Positions 1 through 7,881 of a stretch of 17,882 nt of DNA are shown one piece after another. The position numbers and the translations under genes were made by a program. Source of the stretch: JASEJA01 sp038872535 (GTDB lineage: Archaea; Thermoproteota; Bathyarchaeia; Bathyarchaeales; Bathycorpusculaceae); assembly GCA_038872535.1 (NCBI GenBank), contig JAVZJY010000022.1:1-17882 (forward strand). Direction: 5' to 3'. The first letter of the stretch is position 1, and each line of letters opens with the position of its first letter. Under the pieces are notes generated by a model. The model made no database searches. It saw nothing but the letters and a program-made list of their open reading frames with translations, and was not told the origin of the DNA.

Positions 1-612
1 CGAAATAACCTCAATAAAGCCAAAACCCTCCTTCTGCAACAATTTTTTAATAGATTGTGTCAGCCTTCGCACATGCAAAGTTGTCCACCTAGCCACATAA
101 GTAGCGCCTGAGGCCGCTGCCAAATGCACAAGATTAAAGGGGTGTTCGATGTTTCCATAAGGGGTTGTGGTAGTTAAAGCCTCAATCGGCGTTGTTGGTC
201 CTTGCTGTCCGCCTGTCATTCCATAGTTGAAGTTGTTTGCACAGATAACTTTAATTCCAATGTTTCTCCGAGCTGCATGTATAAAATGGTTTCCTCCAAT
301 GGCAAAGAGGTCGCCATCACCGCTTATAATTACCACTTCAAGCTCTGGATTTGCCAATTTTACGCCAGTGGCGAAGGCTATTGGGCGCCCGTGAGTGGTG
401 TGGAAAGAGTTTGTGTTGATGTATCCGGCTGCCCGTCCAATACAGCCAATGCCGGAAACAACCACAAGCTTGTTTAGGTCCATTTGCAGCTCGTCCACGG
501 CTTGAACAAAACAGTTTAGGATTATGCCGTTGCCGCATCCTGAACACCATATGTGAGGCATCATGGCTTCCCGTAAATATTTTGCGAATGGATGCGCCAT
601 CACAGTTTCCAT
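1..612 (-). CDS. korB: 2-oxoglutarate:ferredoxin oxidoreductase, beta subunit (partial, 3' end beyond window)
   Basis: The thiamine-diphosphate-binding beta subunit of a 2-oxoacid:ferredoxin oxidoreductase, which with KorA, KorD and probably KorC turns 2-oxoglutarate and CoA into succinyl-CoA, CO2 and reduced ferredoxin in the cytoplasm. I translated it by hand: 204 codons are open to the left edge, against about 280-290 for a full subunit, so the C-terminus lies outside. Visible motifs are WCSGCGNG (residues 22-29, cluster cysteines C23 and C26) and the TPP/Mg signature GDGD (98-101) followed downstream by a NNFNYGMTGGQ stretch. The ATG at 612 shares its A with the korA stop (TAATG) and has GGAGG about 8 bases upstream, which favours it over the internal ATG at 600. 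A gamma subunit gene would be expected next, off the window, because the order D-A-B-C is common in archaea. Confidence 0.95.
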   Translation of the reverse strand, partial: METVMAHPFAKYLREAMMPHIWCSGCGNGIILNCFVQAVDELQMDLNKLVVVSGIGCIGRAAGYINTNSFHTTHGRPIAFATGVKLANPELEVVIISGDGDLFAIGGNHFIHAARRNIGIKVICANNFNYGMTGGQQGPTTPIEALTTTTPYGNIEHPFNLVHLAAASGATYVARWTTLHVRRLTQSIKKLLQKEGFGFIEVIS

Positions 613-1763
613 TAACTATTCCTCCTTATTGTTTCGAGAATCTCCATTGGCGTATGCGGTTCTTCTCCCAATTTGGAAAGAAAAGTAACTGGTGTTTCCT
701 TAGCTGCCCTTTCCACTTCTCGAACCAGTTGACCACAGTTCATTTCTGGAACAACTATAGCTTTTGCTTGTTTGGCATTTTTTGCCACGTGATTTTCTGG
801 GAAAGGCCATAATGTGACTGGGCGTAGAAGCCCAGCTTTTATTCCTTCTGCTCTAGCCTTTCTTACTGCGCTTAGTGCTGCTCGGGCGACTATTCCATAG
901 GCTACAACCACTATATCTGCATCGTTTAGCATAACCTCTTCAACCCTGATTATTTTGTCCGCATTTTTCCTAATTTTATCGCATAATCTTTTCACAAGTT
1001 TTTGTTGAGCCTCAGAGCTGGATGTTTGGGGATAACCATGCTCATCATGCGTCAAGCCCGTAGCGTGAAAGCTATAGCCCTCGCCGAAACACGCCATTGG
1101 CGGAACTAAATCGTCGTCGGGCATAAAGGGAGCATAAGCTTCTGATGGAACGTTGGCTTTTTTGCGGTTCAATATTTTTATCTTTTCAATTGAAGGAATA
1201 ACAACTTTTTCCCACATGTGCCCAACCACTTCATCAGCCAAAACTATTACTGGAACACGATAGGTTTCAGACAAGTTAAAGGCTTCAATGGTTAGGTCAA
1301 ACATTTCTTGAACAGAAGAAGGTGCTAAAGCTATGATTTCATAATCTCCATGGGAACCCCACTTAGCCTGCATAACATCCTGCTGTCCAGGCAGTGTTGG
1401 CTGTCCAGTGCTTGGTCCCCCACGCATAACATCCACAATGACGCATGGGGCTTCTGTCATCACAGCCAAACCGATATTTTCTTGCATAAGGCTAAACCCG
1501 GGTCCGGAAGTGGCTGTCATAGCCTTTAAGCCCGCATAGGAAGCGCCTATAATTGCTGCCATAGACGCTATTTCGTCTTCCATTTGAACGTATATTCCGC
1601 CAATTTCGGGCATACGTTGGGCTAAATGTTCGGCAATTTCTGTTGCTGGCGTTATGGGATAGCCAGCGAAGAATCTGCAGCCAGCAGCTATGGCGCCTTC
1701 TGCGCAGGCGATGTCGCCGTTTATGAAGTGGCTGCCTTCGAGGATTACTCCCTTTTTATTCAT
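612..1763 (-). CDS. korA: 2-oxoglutarate:ferredoxin oxidoreductase, alpha subunit
   Basis: The alpha subunit of the same oxidoreductase, carrying the pyrimidine-binding and transketolase-C-like domains. With the start chosen here it has 383 residues, matching the family's usual length. The N-terminal signature GYPITP (about residues 34-39) and a TATSGPGFSLMQE block are both typical of KorA, and the whole N-terminal half resembles methanogen KorA. Two starts are possible: ATG 1772, which would overlap korD by 7 bases, and ATG 1763. AAGGA lies 8 bases before 1763 but directly abuts 1772, so I prefer 1763. The stop TAA overlaps the korB start by one base, implying translational coupling. I assign 2-oxoglutarate from family resemblance and from the glutamate-producing genes nearby; a different 2-oxoacid is not excluded. 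Confidence 0.95.
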   Translation of the reverse strand: MNKKGVILEGSHFINGDIACAEGAIAAGCRFFAGYPITPATEIAEHLAQRMPEIGGIYVQMEDEIASMAAIIGASYAGLKAMTATSGPGFSLMQENIGLAVMTEAPCVIVDVMRGGPSTGQPTLPGQQDVMQAKWGSHGDYEIIALAPSSVQEMFDLTIEAFNLSETYRVPVIVLADEVVGHMWEKVVIPSIEKIKILNRKKANVPSEAYAPFMPDDDLVPPMACFGEGYSFHATGLTHDEHGYPQTSSSEAQQKLVKRLCDKIRKNADKIIRVEEVMLNDADIVVVAYGIVARAALSAVRKARAEGIKAGLLRPVTLWPFPENHVAKNAKQAKAIVVPEMNCGQLVREVERAAKETPVTFLSKLGEEPHTPMEILETIRRNS

Positions 1764-1765
1764 AT

Positions 1766-2044
1766 TTAACATCCTTCTTTACATTGTTTTTCAACAACGA
1801 AAATTGCGAAGTCTGGGCAAACTGAAGTGCAAAAACTGCAGAGGATGCATTTGCTTTCGTCAACAATTTTTGGAGGGTGAACGCCTCTGGCATTTATTTC
1901 TTCAGATTCTTCCAAAACTTTTTTGGGACAAAATTGGATGCAGAAGCCGCATCCCTTACACTGGTCTTTTAGTATGTGGATTTCTGCTTTTGGAAGTTTC
2001 ACTTTTTCAGTGTCTAATGGTGTACGCCAAAGTCTTACGGGCAT
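1766..2044 (-). CDS. korD: 2-oxoglutarate:ferredoxin oxidoreductase, delta subunit (2[4Fe-4S] ferredoxin)
   Basis: A 92-residue ferredoxin-like subunit that carries electrons from the catalytic KorAB core to external ferredoxin. Two CxxCxxCxxxC(P) cluster motifs are visible, at C29/C32/C35/C39 and C66/C69/C72/C76. It starts 2 bases after the hdrA-mvhD stop and has GGGAG about 7 bases before the ATG; its stop lies just before the preferred korA start. Its position between the HdrA fusion and korA puts a ferredoxin-type subunit at the junction of the two complexes, so it might also pass electrons directly to HdrA (inference). Confidence 0.93.
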   Translation of the reverse strand: MPVRLWRTPLDTEKVKLPKAEIHILKDQCKGCGFCIQFCPKKVLEESEEINARGVHPPKIVDESKCILCSFCTSVCPDFAIFVVEKQCKEGC

Positions 2045-2046
2045 GG

Positions 2047-4455
2047 TTAACTCCCACCTAGGGCTTTTTCAAAAACTTTTTTGCCATTTTCTATCTCTTC
2101 TCTGGTCACTTTTTCCATTATGGCTTGCATTTCGCGGATTTTTGAGGCAAATCTTTCGCCTTCAGCCGCCGAAGCCCACAACAACTGTAACCTTTCCTTG
2201 TTTAATCCACTTTTCTCCATTTTCTCCCAGAAACGTTCCACACGCCTTTTAGTATGATAATTGGCATTTATGTAATGGCAATCTCCAGGATGGCAGCCAG
2301 CCACCAAAACGGCTGCGGCTCCCCTCGCAAAGGCTCTTTCTATAAATTTTGGAGCCACCCGACCAGAACACATGGTTCTTATTATGCGCACGTTAGAAGG
2401 ATATTGCATTCGGCTTACGCCAGCAAAGTCTGCGCCAGCATAGGCGCACCAGTTACAGCAGAAGGCAACAATCTTCTTTTCAGCATCATATTCTGTTACA
2501 GCATCTATCTGGGCTAAGATTTGTTCGTCTGTGAAGTGATTTTGGGTTAAAGCGTCGAAGGGACATTCTGCTGCACATGTTCCGCATCCGCCACAAGCAG
2601 CCTCGATGACTTCTATTCGTTTTAACTCTTTGTTTAATGTTATAGCGTTATACGGACAAACTTTCGTGCATAGCCCACAAGCCTTACACTTATCAGCATA
2701 GGAAATTGGCGTTATGGCTTCAACGGTCACTTTTCCCTTAGCCATTAAGATGCCAGCTCTGGCGGCGGCGGCGCTTGCTTGTGTTACGCTGTCTTTTATG
2801 TCCTTTGGTGCTTCGGCGCATCCAGCAAAGAATATTCCACCCGTTGCGGCGTCTACTGGTCTAAGTTTTGGATGCGCCTCCATAAAGAAGCCGTCTTGGG
2901 TTCTTGACAATGTTAGCAAACGCTGGATGATTTCGCTGTCTTTTCTCGGCTCCAAACCCACAGAAAGGATTACCATGTCAACATTAATTTTGTATAGTTC
3001 TTTTTGGAGCGTGTTCTCGCCAACAAGCCACAAATTATGAGTTTTTCTGTCTTCCATTATTTCGGCTGGAAGCCCTCTGATGAATATGACGCCTTCCTTT
3101 TTTGCACGCTTGTATAAGTCTTCAAAACCTTTTCCATAAGCCCTTATGTCAACGTAAAAAACGTAAATTTCAGTTTCAGGCCAATGTTCCTTAATGAGGA
3201 GGCTATCTTTTATTGTGTTCATGCAGCAAACGTTACTGCAATATAGTCTCCCACTTCTGTCCGACCGGGAACCGACACATTGGATGAAGGCTACCCGTTG
3301 AGGAATTTGCATATCGCTTGGTCTTATGAGGTGCCCGCCCGAAGGCCCGCCAGCATTTATTAATCTCTCAAATTCAAGAGACGTTATCGCGTTGGAATAT
3401 TTTCCATACCCATAATTCGGTAAAACAGAGGGGTCGAAGACATCTGCGCCTATGGCTACTATTATTGTTCCAACCTTAAGTTCTATGGTTTCTGGTTTCA
3501 TGTCAAAGTCTATGGCTTGTCTTTCGCAAGCCTTTATGCATTTGTCGCAGACGATTACGCCATCTTTGTTGAGGCATCTGCTCATGTCAATTATATATGT
3601 GGATGGAACTGCTTGGGCGAAGGGTGTGTAAATGGCATGTCTTATGGCTAATCCAGCGTCAAACTCGTTTGGAGCTATGACTGGACAAACTTTTGAGCAT
3701 TCTCCGCATGCTGAACAGTCGCTTTTGACGTAGCGTGGCTTTTTCAAAACTTTAACGTTAAAGTTGCCAATATACCCTTTAACATCAACAACTTCGCTAT
3801 TAGTTAAAAGTTCAATGTTTGGATGATGCCCAACATCAGACATTTTAGGTGCAAGAATGCAGATGGAACAGTCCATTGTTGGAAAAGTCTTGTCTATTCG
3901 TGCCATCATCCCGCCGATGCTTGGCTCTTTCTCAACCAGATAAACCTTATAACCAGTATCTGCCAAATCCAAAGCCGCTTGAATGCCAGCCACACCGCCG
4001 CCAATCACAAGGGCTTCCCGAATAATTGGCACCTCAATTTCTTCTGCTGGCTGAAGTAAAGCAGCCTTAGCCACAGCCATCTTCACAAGGTCTTTAGCCT
4101 TTTCAGTAGCCGCTTTTCGATCGTGCAGATGCACCCAACTGCACTGTTCGCGTATGTTAGCCATTTCAAAAAGATACTTGTTTAAACCTGCATCTTCGCA
4201 TGTTTTTCTAAAGGTGGGTTCATGAAGCCTTGGCGAACATGAAGCTACAACCACACGGTTAAGCCCGTGTTTTTTAATGTCGTTCTTTATCATTTCTTGT
4301 CCTTGGTCTGAGCATGTGTAACGGTTGTCTTTTGCTAAAACTACGTGGGGAAGGGTTGCTGCGTATTTTGCTACTTCTTCGCAGTCTACGGAGCCAGCTA
4401 TGTTTAAACCGCAGTGGCAAACATAAACTCCTATGCGAATTTCACCTTCAGCCAT
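2047..4455 (-). CDS. hdrA: HdrA-MvhD fusion: flavin- and FeS-containing electron-bifurcation subunit
   Basis: An 802-residue cytoplasmic iron-sulfur flavoprotein. Order of parts: HdrA N-terminal domain with CHCG near residue 13; FAD-binding GGGVAG (152-157); the HdrA-specific C196/C199 segment; an inserted ferredoxin region (C247/C250/C253/C257 and C294/C303/C306/C310); a second nucleotide-binding half to about 550; a C-terminal two-cluster ferredoxin (C590-C600, C621-C631); and an MvhD-like domain (about 660-780, with C666/C667/C670, C696, C721, C726). HdrA is the known site of flavin-based electron bifurcation; MvhD links it to an electron donor in methanogens. Here MvhD is fused and no hydrogenase or formate dehydrogenase partner is adjacent. 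It sits 4 bases after the HdrC/GltD-like gene and 2 bases before korD. SD GGAGGG precedes the ATG. All conserved positions seen are Cys; no in-frame TGA (selenocysteine) occurs. Confidence 0.95.
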   Translation of the reverse strand: MAEGEIRIGVYVCHCGLNIAGSVDCEEVAKYAATLPHVVLAKDNRYTCSDQGQEMIKNDIKKHGLNRVVVASCSPRLHEPTFRKTCEDAGLNKYLFEMANIREQCSWVHLHDRKAATEKAKDLVKMAVAKAALLQPAEEIEVPIIREALVIGGGVAGIQAALDLADTGYKVYLVEKEPSIGGMMARIDKTFPTMDCSICILAPKMSDVGHHPNIELLTNSEVVDVKGYIGNFNVKVLKKPRYVKSDCSACGECSKVCPVIAPNEFDAGLAIRHAIYTPFAQAVPSTYIIDMSRCLNKDGVIVCDKCIKACERQAIDFDMKPETIELKVGTIIVAIGADVFDPSVLPNYGYGKYSNAITSLEFERLINAGGPSGGHLIRPSDMQIPQRVAFIQCVGSRSDRSGRLYCSNVCCMNTIKDSLLIKEHWPETEIYVFYVDIRAYGKGFEDLYKRAKKEGVIFIRGLPAEIMEDRKTHNLWLVGENTLQKELYKINVDMVILSVGLEPRKDSEIIQRLLTLSRTQDGFFMEAHPKLRPVDAATGGIFFAGCAEAPKDIKDSVTQASAAAARAGILMAKGKVTVEAITPISYADKCKACGLCTKVCPYNAITLNKELKRIEVIEAACGGCGTCAAECPFDALTQNHFTDEQILAQIDAVTEYDAEKKIVAFCCNWCAYAGADFAGVSRMQYPSNVRIIRTMCSGRVAPKFIERAFARGAAAVLVAGCHPGDCHYINANYHTKRRVERFWEKMEKSGLNKERLQLLWASAAEGERFASKIREMQAIMEKVTREEIENGKKVFEKALGGS

Positions 4456-4459
4456 GCAA

Positions 4460-5896
4460 TTACCCTCCTAAAGATTTTAAGTACTTTTCAATTGATTCTG
4501 CAGCACGCTTCCCAGCGTTTATTGCTTCAATAACCGTTGCTGGACCCGTAGCAGCGTCCCCTCCAGCAAAAACACCTCGTAAGCTTGTTTCCATGGTTAT
4601 GGGGTCAACCCAAATAGTCCCATCATCATTTAACTCAATCTCTTTTGGCAAAAATTTCAAATTTGGCGTCTCACCAATCGCCAAAATCACCATATCCGCT
4701 TCCTTTGTAAATTCTGAGCCTTCTATGGGAATGGGTTTCCTTCTTCCAGATTCGTCTGGCTCGCCAAGCTGCATGCGAACAAACTCGATGGATGAAACCT
4801 TCCCATTTTTTCCCAAAAATCTTTTCGGAGCAACCAAAAACTCGATTTTTACGCCGTCGTTTTCTGCTTCTTTAACTTCCCACGGATTTGCTGGCATTTC
4901 TTCCTTCGACCTGCGGTAAAATATTGTAACTTCTTCAGCTTTGTTTTGTAGTGCGGTTCTGGCGGCGTCTATTGCAACGTTTCCGCCACCAATGACAGCG
5001 ATATTCTTTCCCATTTCCATCTTTTCGCCACAATTAACTTTCCACAAAAAGTCAAGGGCGTGAATTACGCCTTCCAAATCTACACCTTCAACTCTTAATT
5101 TTTGGCTTTCATGAGTCCCAACGCCGATAAAAATGGCTTTGTAGCCTTCTTTCCATAAATCTTCAAAACTCAAATCTTTACCAACAGTTATGCCGGTCCT
5201 TATTTCTACGTCCAAATTTTTTATGAATTGGATTTCTTTGGCTAAAACCTGCTTTGACAAACGATGCGCAGGAATACATTTCCATAACATTCCACCCGCT
5301 TCTGGAAGGGCTTCAAAAATTGTAACTTTACATTTTTTCTGAGCTAGTTCATAGGCAACTGTAAGCCCAGCGGGTCCAGAACCTATAACGGCAATTTTTC
5401 TTTGAGAATCTTTGGTCGCTTTTGCTCTTTTTCTCTTTTTAAACTGTTCAAGGCGCATCTGCTCAATCTTTTCAAGAATTTTCTCTTTATCCAGCCCAAC
5501 ACGTTCTGGGTGATAGCAAACTAGAGTGGTTGCAAGCGGAAGTGGAACATTTTCAACTATTTTTTGTAAAGCATTCTCAAGAGGCGCCAAAAATCCATGC
5601 TCCACAACTGTTCTCCGCAAGAAGAGAAGGATTTCTGGTATTTTAAGTGCTTGTGGACAATGCCTATAACAGCGATAACACCAAGCACAAAGCCAAAGCT
5701 CATCCGAATTCAAAACGCTTTCAGGATTTAAGAAGATTTTTTCCAAAAGCCCTCTAGGGTTGTAGGATGTTCCTAAAAGTTCTGCCATTGGACAGCTGGC
5801 TGTGCAGATTCCGCATTCGAAGCAGTACTTTAACTTTTCAATGTCTAAGAGATTTTTGAGGCTTTCTTTAGAGATTATGGTTTCTGTGGTTTGCAA
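4460..5896 (-). CDS. HdrC-like 2[4Fe-4S] domain fused to GltD/NfnB-like FAD-NAD(P) oxidoreductase
   Basis: A 478-residue fusion. Residues about 20-100 hold two cluster motifs, C25/C28/C31/C35 and C70/C73/C76/C80, in the spacing of HdrC or the GlpC type. From about 165 it is a glutamate-synthase-small-subunit-like flavoprotein with the FAD motif GSGPAG (172-177), the NAD(P) motif GGGNVAID (303-310) and a C-terminal GGDAATGPATV segment (about 445-455) that closes the FAD site. No glutamate synthase large subunit is nearby, so it is probably an electron-transfer NAD(P)H module similar to NfnB. It begins with TTG at 5896: an in-frame TAA lies one codon upstream, so this is the first possible start, and AGAGG lies about 10 bases before it. 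It is the first gene of the minus-strand operon, suggesting it delivers or takes NAD(P)H electrons for HdrA (inference). Confidence 0.9.
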   Translation of the reverse strand: MQTTETIISKESLKNLLDIEKLKYCFECGICTASCPMAELLGTSYNPRGLLEKIFLNPESVLNSDELWLCAWCYRCYRHCPQALKIPEILLFLRRTVVEHGFLAPLENALQKIVENVPLPLATTLVCYHPERVGLDKEKILEKIEQMRLEQFKKRKRAKATKDSQRKIAVIGSGPAGLTVAYELAQKKCKVTIFEALPEAGGMLWKCIPAHRLSKQVLAKEIQFIKNLDVEIRTGITVGKDLSFEDLWKEGYKAIFIGVGTHESQKLRVEGVDLEGVIHALDFLWKVNCGEKMEMGKNIAVIGGGNVAIDAARTALQNKAEEVTIFYRRSKEEMPANPWEVKEAENDGVKIEFLVAPKRFLGKNGKVSSIEFVRMQLGEPDESGRRKPIPIEGSEFTKEADMVILAIGETPNLKFLPKEIELNDDGTIWVDPITMETSLRGVFAGGDAATGPATVIEAINAGKRAAESIEKYLKSLGG

Positions 5897-5931
5897 CCTT
5901 TATGCCTCTTTACTATTGGGTTTTCTCCAAG

Positions 5932-5939
5932 ATATAAAC
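5932..5939 (-). promoter_or_regulatory. TATA-like box for the hdr/kor operon
   Basis: Read on the minus strand this is GTTTATAT. It lies about 36-43 bases upstream of the TTG start at 5896, which would put transcription start near 5907 and leave a very short leader. The inverted repeat at 5939-5954 abuts and overlaps its upstream (BRE) side. Support is position and composition only. Confidence 0.5.
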
Positions 5940-5954
5940 TTTACAAACGTAAAG
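5939..5954. promoter_or_regulatory. Perfect inverted repeat, candidate operator
   Basis: CTTTAC-AAAC-GTAAAG, two perfect 6-base arms around 4 bases. It lies between divergent operons, directly at the BRE/TATA region of the minus-strand promoter and about 45 bases upstream of the plus-strand TATA box. A dimeric regulator bound here would be placed to block the hdr/kor operon and possibly to influence the pxp operon. The regulator is unknown. Confidence 0.4.
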
Positions 5955-5994
5955 GTTTTAAACATTGTTAACACACCATCAAATTCACCAAGAC

Positions 5995-6003
5995 AAATTT
6001 ATA
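5995..6003 (+). promoter_or_regulatory. TATA-like box for the dehydrogenase-pxp operon
   Basis: AAATTTATA, about 43-51 bases before the ATG at 6046, gives an expected transcript start near 6028. A strong SD, AGGAGG at 6033-6038, then sits 7 bases before the ATG. Spacing is as expected for an archaeal promoter. Confidence 0.5.
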
Positions 6004-6045
6004 GAACATAAAACAATAAAGATAAGCGAAAAAGGAGGCTAACAA

Positions 6046-7077
6046 ATGAGAAAAGTAAGAGTTGCCATTTTTGGAGTTGGAGCAGTCGGCAGCTTAATTG
6101 CAAAGTTTTTGCTTGAAAAAGAAGGCGTGGAAATAGTTGGAGCTATCGACGTTGCGAAGGATAAGGTTGGGAAAGATTTAGGCGAAGTTTTAGGCATAAA
6201 CAGGAAAGTCGGCGTGAAAATTTCAGATGATGTTGATGCAGTTCTTTCAAAAGCCAAACCAGACATAGCCATCCACGCAACCTCCTCCTTTCTAAAAGAC
6301 ACGCATCAGCAATTAGCCACTCTCATAAAAAACGGCGTCAAAGTAGTATCCACATGCGAAGAACTCTCCAACCCATATTACACTGAACCTAAAATCGCAA
6401 AAGAACTCGATGCACTCGCCAAAGAACATGGCGCAACTGTTTTGGGTACGGGCATAAACCCAGGCTTTCTAATGGACACTCTGGTGATTACGCTTACGGC
6501 TGTCTGCCAAAAAATAGAAAAAATCGAAGCAGTAAGAGTCATGAACGCAGCTACAAGACGTTTGCCATTCCAAAAAAAGATTGGAGCTGGCTTAACCGTT
6601 GAAGAATTCCAAAAGAAAATTGAAACCAAACAAATCACGGGGCATGTGGGACTTGAGCAGTCCATTGCTTTAATAGCTGACGCCTTAGCATGGAAACTTG
6701 ACAAAATAGTAGCCGAACCAGTTGAACCAGTAATCGCCAAAAAACCAGTAGAAAGCGAACACATAAAAGTTAAGGCTGGGCAAGCTGCTGGTTTGAGACA
6801 AAAGGCGAAGGGAATAATGGAGAATAAGGAGGTTATAACGCTCGATTTTCAAGCATACCTAGGCGCTGAAGAAGAATATGACGCAATAACAATTCACGGA
6901 ATCCCAAACATAAAACAGAAGATTCAGCCATGCGTGCATGGCGATATAGGCACAGTAGCAATGGTGGTCAACGCAATTCCAAAAGTGATTAAGGCACCGC
7001 CAGGCTTGCTTACAATGAAAGATTTACCAGTGCCTTCCGCCGCTGTTGAAGACATGAGAAAATATGTTTCGCTGTAA
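6046..7077 (+). CDS. DapB-N-like / 2,4-diaminopentanoate dehydrogenase-like NAD(P) oxidoreductase
   Basis: A 343-residue soluble protein with an N-terminal Rossmann fold (VAIFGVGAVGSLIAKFLL, about residues 6-23) of the dihydrodipicolinate-reductase N-terminal type and a longer C-terminal domain like that of 2,4-diaminopentanoate dehydrogenase (Ord of ornithine fermentation). A GTGINPGFLMDTL block (about 135-147) is the clearest shared family signature I recognise. The ATG has AGGAGG 7 bases upstream. It is the first gene of an operon with pxpA (2-base gap), pxpB and pxpC, so it probably acts on an amino acid or on something that leads to or from 5-oxoproline or glutamate. The exact substrate cannot be read from sequence. 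It is too long for, and not adjacent to, lysine-biosynthesis genes, so true DapB is unlikely. Confidence 0.75.
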   Translation: MRKVRVAIFGVGAVGSLIAKFLLEKEGVEIVGAIDVAKDKVGKDLGEVLGINRKVGVKISDDVDAVLSKAKPDIAIHATSSFLKDTHQQLATLIKNGVKVVSTCEELSNPYYTEPKIAKELDALAKEHGATVLGTGINPGFLMDTLVITLTAVCQKIEKIEAVRVMNAATRRLPFQKKIGAGLTVEEFQKKIETKQITGHVGLEQSIALIADALAWKLDKIVAEPVEPVIAKKPVESEHIKVKAGQAAGLRQKAKGIMENKEVITLDFQAYLGAEEEYDAITIHGIPNIKQKIQPCVHGDIGTVAMVVNAIPKVIKAPPGLLTMKDLPVPSAAVEDMRKYVSL

Positions 7078-7079
7078 AC

Positions 7080-7871
7080 ATGTTATGGGATATAAATTTG
7101 AAACTAAAAATAGACATAAACTGTGATTTAGGCGAAAGCTACGGAACATTCAAAATAGGAAACGACGAAAAAATAATGCCCCACATAACATCAGCAAACA
7201 TAGCATGCGGATTCCATGCAGGCGACCCAACCACAATAATGCAAACCATCAACCTAGCAAAAAAACATGGCGTTGCTGTGGGCGCCCATCCCGGCTATCC
7301 AGACCTTCTCGGCTTTGGAAGAAGAGAGATGCGCCTAACTTTAGAAGAAATTAAAAATTACACGATTTATCAGGTGAGCGCCCTTCAAGGCTTCGCAAAA
7401 ATTGCTGGTTTAAATCTTCAACATGTAAAGCCCCATGGAGCATTATACAATACGGCAGTGAAAGACGTGGAAACAAGCAGAGGAATTATAGATGCAGTTA
7501 AGGTTTTAGACAAAAACCTCATAATTTTTGCACCCCCAAAATCAATTTTAGCCAAAACTGCCGCCGATGCAGGATTGCGTGTGGCATACGAATTTTTTGC
7601 TGACAGAGCCTACAACGCTGATGGAAGCCTCGTTTCAAGAAAACAACCAAATTCAATCATCACAAAACCGTCTAGAGTTCTTGAAAGAACCTTAAAAGTA
7701 ATAAGGGAAGGGAAGGTTTTGGCTGCGAACGGTGAAACCGTAACCTTGGGCAAAGTACATACTATCTGTGTGCACGGCGACACACCAACAGCCATAAAAT
7801 TAACAGATATTTTGAAGAAGGAACTGGTTAAGTCTGGAGTAGAAGTTATGTCTGTTGGCAACTTCATTTAA
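7080..7871 (+). CDS. pxpA: 5-oxoprolinase subunit A (LamB/YcsF family)
   Basis: A 263-residue member of the LamB/YcsF family, the PxpA component of the prokaryotic ATP-dependent 5-oxoprolinase that opens 5-oxoproline (pyroglutamate) to glutamate. Family blocks seen are DINCDLGES (residues about 13-21), ANIACGFHAGDP (about 40-51), VGAHPGYPDLLGFGRR (about 67-82) and VKPHGALYN (about 119-127). Length is as usual for the family. The ATG at 7080 lies 2 bases after the preceding stop; homologues usually begin close to the IDINCDLGE block, so the in-frame TTG at 7098 is an alternative start. The complete pxpABC set alongside makes the assignment firm. Confidence 0.95.
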   Translation: MLWDINLKLKIDINCDLGESYGTFKIGNDEKIMPHITSANIACGFHAGDPTTIMQTINLAKKHGVAVGAHPGYPDLLGFGRREMRLTLEEIKNYTIYQVSALQGFAKIAGLNLQHVKPHGALYNTAVKDVETSRGIIDAVKVLDKNLIIFAPPKSILAKTAADAGLRVAYEFFADRAYNADGSLVSRKQPNSIITKPSRVLERTLKVIREGKVLAANGETVTLGKVHTICVHGDTPTAIKLTDILKKELVKSGVEVMSVGNFI

Positions 7872-7881
7872 AGGCTTAACA

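Noticed and set aside
612..812. Plus-strand open frames opposite korA
   Set aside because: Shadows of korA; no SD and no protein-like pattern.
2047..4455. HdrA as evidence of methanogenesis
   Set aside because: HdrA homologues occur in many non-methanogens; HdrB, Mcr and other methanogenesis genes are not seen.
2047..4455. Selenocysteine in HdrA or MvhD
   Set aside because: The relevant positions are encoded as Cys and no in-frame TGA occurs.
4314..4919. 201-codon open frame on the plus strand
   Set aside because: It lies opposite hdrA and the GltD-like gene, both with clear domain motifs, and has no recognisable features.
7855..7881. TTG start for pxpB overlapping pxpA
   Set aside because: ATG 7882 has a suitable SD and gives the usual N-terminus; the extra nine residues have no support.
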